A stretch of 64,000 nt of DNA, taken from assembly GCF_033115175.1 (NCBI RefSeq), contig NC_084836.1:77466253-77530252 (forward strand). The letters run 5' to 3'. The DNA is from Lepus europaeus (lineage: Eukaryota > Chordata > Mammalia > Lagomorpha > Leporidae). Made by a program: the position numbers and the translations under genes. Shown piece by piece: positions 60,823 through 64,000 of the stretch (position 1 is the stretch's first letter; each line of letters starts with the position of its first letter). The notes beneath the pieces were generated by a model, which had not been told where the DNA came from, searched no databases, and saw only the letters and a program-made list of their open reading frames with translations.

Positions 60823-61528
60823 AGGGGTTAGCATGATGTCCTAAACAGCACTCTGGCCTCAGACTCAGCCCTTAAGGCATTCAAATCCAGCTGAAAAGCC
60901 CGTGAGAGTATTTTAGGCATGGAAAGACAAGACTCTCTGGCCAAAAAAAAAAAAATGACCTAAATGAAAGATCTCTGCTAGTGAGATCCCTGTGGAAAGA
61001 ACAGGTCGTCAAAGAAGGAGGTAACTTTCTCTGAATGGAGGAGAGAACTTCCACTTTGACTATGACCTTGTCTAAATATGATCAGAGTCAGCGAACTGAA
61101 AAGGCCTTCATAGCCTTGGCAACTCATGACAAGAGCCTAGAGAGATTACTGACGCCATAAACAAGAGTGTCAATTTGTTAAGTCAACAACAGGAGTCACT
61201 GTGCACTTACTCCTCATGTAGGATTTCTGTCCTTAATGTGCTACACATTGTGATTTAATGCTATAACTAGTACTCAAACAGTATTCTACACTTTGTGTTT
61301 CTGTGTGGGTGCAAACTGTTGAAATCTTTACTTAATATATGCTAAATTGATCTTCTGTATATAAAGATAACTGAAAATTAATCTTGGTGTGAATGGAAGG
61401 GGAGAGGTAGCGGGAGAGGGGAGGGTTGTGGGTGGGAGGGAAGTAACTGGGGGGAAAAGCCATTGTAATCCATAAGCTGCACTTTGGAAATTTATATTCA
61501 TTAAATAAAAGTTAAAAATATAAAAGAG
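60823..61528 (+). mobile_element. 5'-truncated L1 (3' UTR)
   Basis: The lagomorph L1 3' region parallels 31.04-31.70 kb and ends in an AATAAA-rich tail at about 61,505. GATGAAATAAG at about 60,812-60,822 recurs at 61,870-61,880, after the adjoining CSINE, and brackets both elements within an older L1. Confidence 0.85.
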
Positions 61529-61866
61529 GGGCTGGCGCAGTGGCATAGCAGGAAAAGCCACTGCCTGCAGTGTCAGCATCCCATATGGGCGCCAGTTAAA
61601 GTCATAGCTGCTCCACTTCCAACTTTTGTCTGTGGCCTGGGAAAGCAGTGGAGGATGGCCCAAGACCTAGGGCCTCTGCACCCACATGGGAGACCTGGAG
61701 GAGGCTCCTGGCTCCTGGCTTTGGATCGGCGCAGCTCCACCCATTGCAGCCAAGTTTGGAGTGAACCACTGGATAGAAGACCTCTCTCTCTCTGGCCCTC
61801 CTCTCTCTGTGTAACTCTGACTTTTGAATTAATAAATAAATCTTTAAAAACAAAACAAAGCAAAAC
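61529..61866 (+). mobile_element. CSINE, sense
   Basis: Head GGGGCTGGCGCAGTGGCATA at 61,529, tail AATAAATAAATCTTTAAAA near 61,830-61,850 followed by CAAAACAAAG repeats. It sits directly in or after the L1 tail. Confidence 0.9.
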
Positions 61867-62950
61867 AAAGATGAAATAAGAAATACCATCTACAGATTCT
61901 GTAGGGTTACTGTAGACATTAACAACAGAGGAATACTAAAGGAACTTATTCATTTGACAACCTAGAGGAAATCGGTTAATTTCTCAAGAATCACAAAGCA
62001 CAGAAAACTTAACCAAAACAAAACAGACGATATTAATAGTATTATAACTAATAAATGGATTGAATCTGTCATTTTAAATCTCCTGATAAAATTTTCATGC
62101 CCGGGTGGCTGAACTGTGGAAGGCTGCCATTTAAAGAATTAACACCAACCTTAGACAATTTAACCTCAGACAACCTCAGACAATTTAAAAAAGAGAAAAT
62201 ACTTTCTAAGCCATTTTATGAGGTCCCTACTACCCAGGTTAATAAGAAAGCCAGACAAAAACAATAATGGAAAGAAAGTAAAACAAAAATCTGTGGTACA
62301 ATATCATTCCTGAATACAAGTGCTTGCAAAAATCCTCAAAATATTAGCAAATTGAACTGTACGATGTTTCAAAAGATGTATACCGCACAACTAAATGAGG
62401 TTTGTTCTAAGTGCATTGCTGTTGCAACATTTACTCAAAGTTGATACAGTCCAACATGTGAACAGGCTAACAAGAGAAAAGTGAGTAAGATTATATCACC
62501 TGACACAGGAAAATATTTCACAGAACCTAACTCTCATTCATGATAAAATTCAGAGCAAGATAGGAATTGGGAGTAATTATGTTCACTTGAGAAAAAATTA
62601 TAAAACAACTTCTATTTAATATCACATATAACAGTAGAAGACTGAGTGCTGTCCACCTTGGATCAATAACAAAGAAAGATACAAGCTCGCACACTCTTTC
62701 TTAAAACACGTACTCTTACTAGTACTGTAAGTTCTACATAATATAATTAAGGCAATACAAAGAAATAAATGAATACAGATAGAAAATGAAGAAACAAGAC
62801 TGTCCCTGATTTCAAATGACATTATAATCTCCATAGAATTTTGGAAATATCCTACAAGAACTCATCCATAACTAGTAAGAGTCTTCAGCAAGATTAAAGG
62901 ATGCACAATCAATACACAAAATTCAACCTATTTCTGTATATTAGCAGTGA
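61867..62950 (+). mobile_element. Ancient L1 ORF2 fragment, continued
   Basis: Heavily decayed ORF2 sequence continues from 60.74 kb across the L1/CSINE insertion. Stops occur in every frame. Confidence 0.6.
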
Positions 62951-63099
62951 ATGGATGCAAACAGAAATTGACAACAAGATAACATTTGCAACTGCTACAA
63001 AAACCTGCAGAGGCACAGGTCCCAGCTGAATGGCCGGAGCACAGGCTGCTGTGGCACTGATCATAGCCCAGGCAGAAGCCACTGGAGCGCGCTGCCACC

Positions 63100-64000
63100 A
63101 TAAGCTTATTTTGACACAAAAGTACTGAAATGTATGCAGAGGTTTTTTTTTTGTCATAATATTCATGTTCAAGTGCATTTTGAAGACCATGTGTATGCAT
63201 GGATATTTCTTGGCACCAAAATGAATGTATCCCCTCCCCCTTTTTTTTTTAAAGATTCATTTATCTATTTGAAAGTCAGAGTGAGTGCGTGAGTGAGTGA
63301 GAGAGAAAGACAGAGAGACAGAGAGAGACCTTTCATCTGTTGGTTCACACCCCAGATGGCCACAGGGCCAGACCTGGGCCAATCTGAAGCCAGGGGCTTC
63401 TTCTGGGTCTCTCACATGGGCATTAGCAGGGAGCTGGACGGGAAGTGGAGCAGTCAGGTCTCGAACCGACACCCACATGGCAAGCCAGCATCACAAGCTG
63501 CTGCTGTACCTGCAATGCCACATTGCGGGTCCCATGAACTTGTCGTTTAATGCTGCTTTCTATACCTTTCTCAAGTGCCTTAAAATATATATAAACATAT
63601 ACGCATATATATGGTCATCTTGTTTTGCAGGTAGAAATCCTGTGTGATCATCTCTCCCCCACAAGAGTCAAAGCTCTGAAATACAATTTCAGCCATATGT
63701 GTAAGTCTGCCTTTGAGTCCTGAGTTGCTGACTTCTTTTCCATTTGGAGATGGGGCTTGGTATCGTCCTTCCTCTAATGGAATTGCTCCAGACATCCAAA
63801 GCTTACTCCTGGGGATCCCTGTGTACACACACAGAATCCTGTGAGTCTGCACACTCAGATGTGCTGTTTCAAAGTGCAGGGGCTCCTGCTTCCTAGGCTG
63901 GCAGCTCCTCTTCCTCACCCTTGCTTCCTGAAGATCGCCCTATTTGTCTATCCTTTATGCATTCTCCAGAGCAGTGTTTACACAGGCATTATCTTATTAC
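63100..64000. repeat. Segmental duplication, right copy (pairs with 4.1-5.0 kb)
   Basis: Collinear with 4,117-5,020, including the antisense SINE at 63.24-63.54 kb. The order of duplicated blocks matches the left end, but the intervening content differs. Confidence 0.85.
63240..63540 (-). mobile_element. Old CSINE-type SINE, duplicate of 4.23 kb
   Basis: The same antisense SINE as at 4,232 with a GAGTGAGTGAGAGAG tract. It was copied by the segmental duplication rather than inserted independently. Confidence 0.75.

Noticed and set aside
1-64000. CRISPR arrays or bacterial operons
   Set aside because: No regular repeat-spacer pattern or bacterial gene organisation. The repeats are mammalian SINE, LINE and ERV elements.

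Overview
The window is nuclear DNA from a lagomorph, most likely a leporid (rabbit or hare). It carries several copies of the lagomorph C-repeat SINE (CSINE), a tRNA-derived element with a GGCGCCGGCC head and a long A/T-rich tail. It also carries repeated copies of one lagomorph L1 3' UTR (about 5.1, 28.0, 31.3 and 61.1 kb). There is no bacterial-style gene organisation. Most of the sequence is repeats, pseudogenes and segmental duplications, with one probable host gene and one large endogenous gammaretrovirus locus.

Layout. 0-5 kb: duplicated sequence with a DAPK3 processed pseudogene and part of a region linked elsewhere to a FNIP pseudogene, then antisense L1 and an old SINE. 5-10 kb: L1 tail, CSINEs, a diverged tandem repeat, a mariner-like MITE and an ERV solo LTR with a 4-bp target duplication. 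10.8-15.6 kb: exons of a RalGDS-like gene on the + strand. They encode two tandem copies of the RasGEF N-terminal (REM) module and a basic C-terminal exon, with no catalytic CDC25 exon in view. 16.7-19 kb: sequence also found inverted at 52.7-54.5 kb. 22.7-32 kb: an antisense L1 split by a CSINE, by a composite half-L1/ERV retrotransposon (23.28-28.44 kb), and by a 5'-truncated L1.

36.16-52.08 kb holds the endogenous retrovirus. A complete LTR, primer-binding site, leader and gag start (36.16-37.16) are followed by 5.7 kb of a second, decayed ERV family. Then comes a provirus that starts in the last 60 bp of an LTR and runs through leader, gag, pol, env and a full 3' LTR. Gag and pol are open and separated by a single UAG in the gammaretroviral readthrough arrangement. 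Env is broken by an inserted repeat fragment plus a CSINE and by a frameshift in TM. LTR structure and flanks indicate that the upstream LTR and the body come from different proviruses.

52-64 kb: the remnant of the CSINE that received the 3' LTR, the inverted duplicate, a FNIP pseudogene on the - strand, a second copy of the 0-1.9 kb block with the DAPK3 pseudogene cut short, a copy of the 33.4-35.2 kb ancient-L1 block, an L1 plus CSINE insertion, and a second copy of 4.1-5.0 kb.

The most unusual object is the composite element at 23.28-28.44 kb: L1 5' UTR and ORF1, then retroviral gag/protease-derived sequence in place of ORF2, then an L1 3' UTR. Matching target-site duplications bracket it, so it appears to have moved as one unit using L1 machinery supplied in trans.
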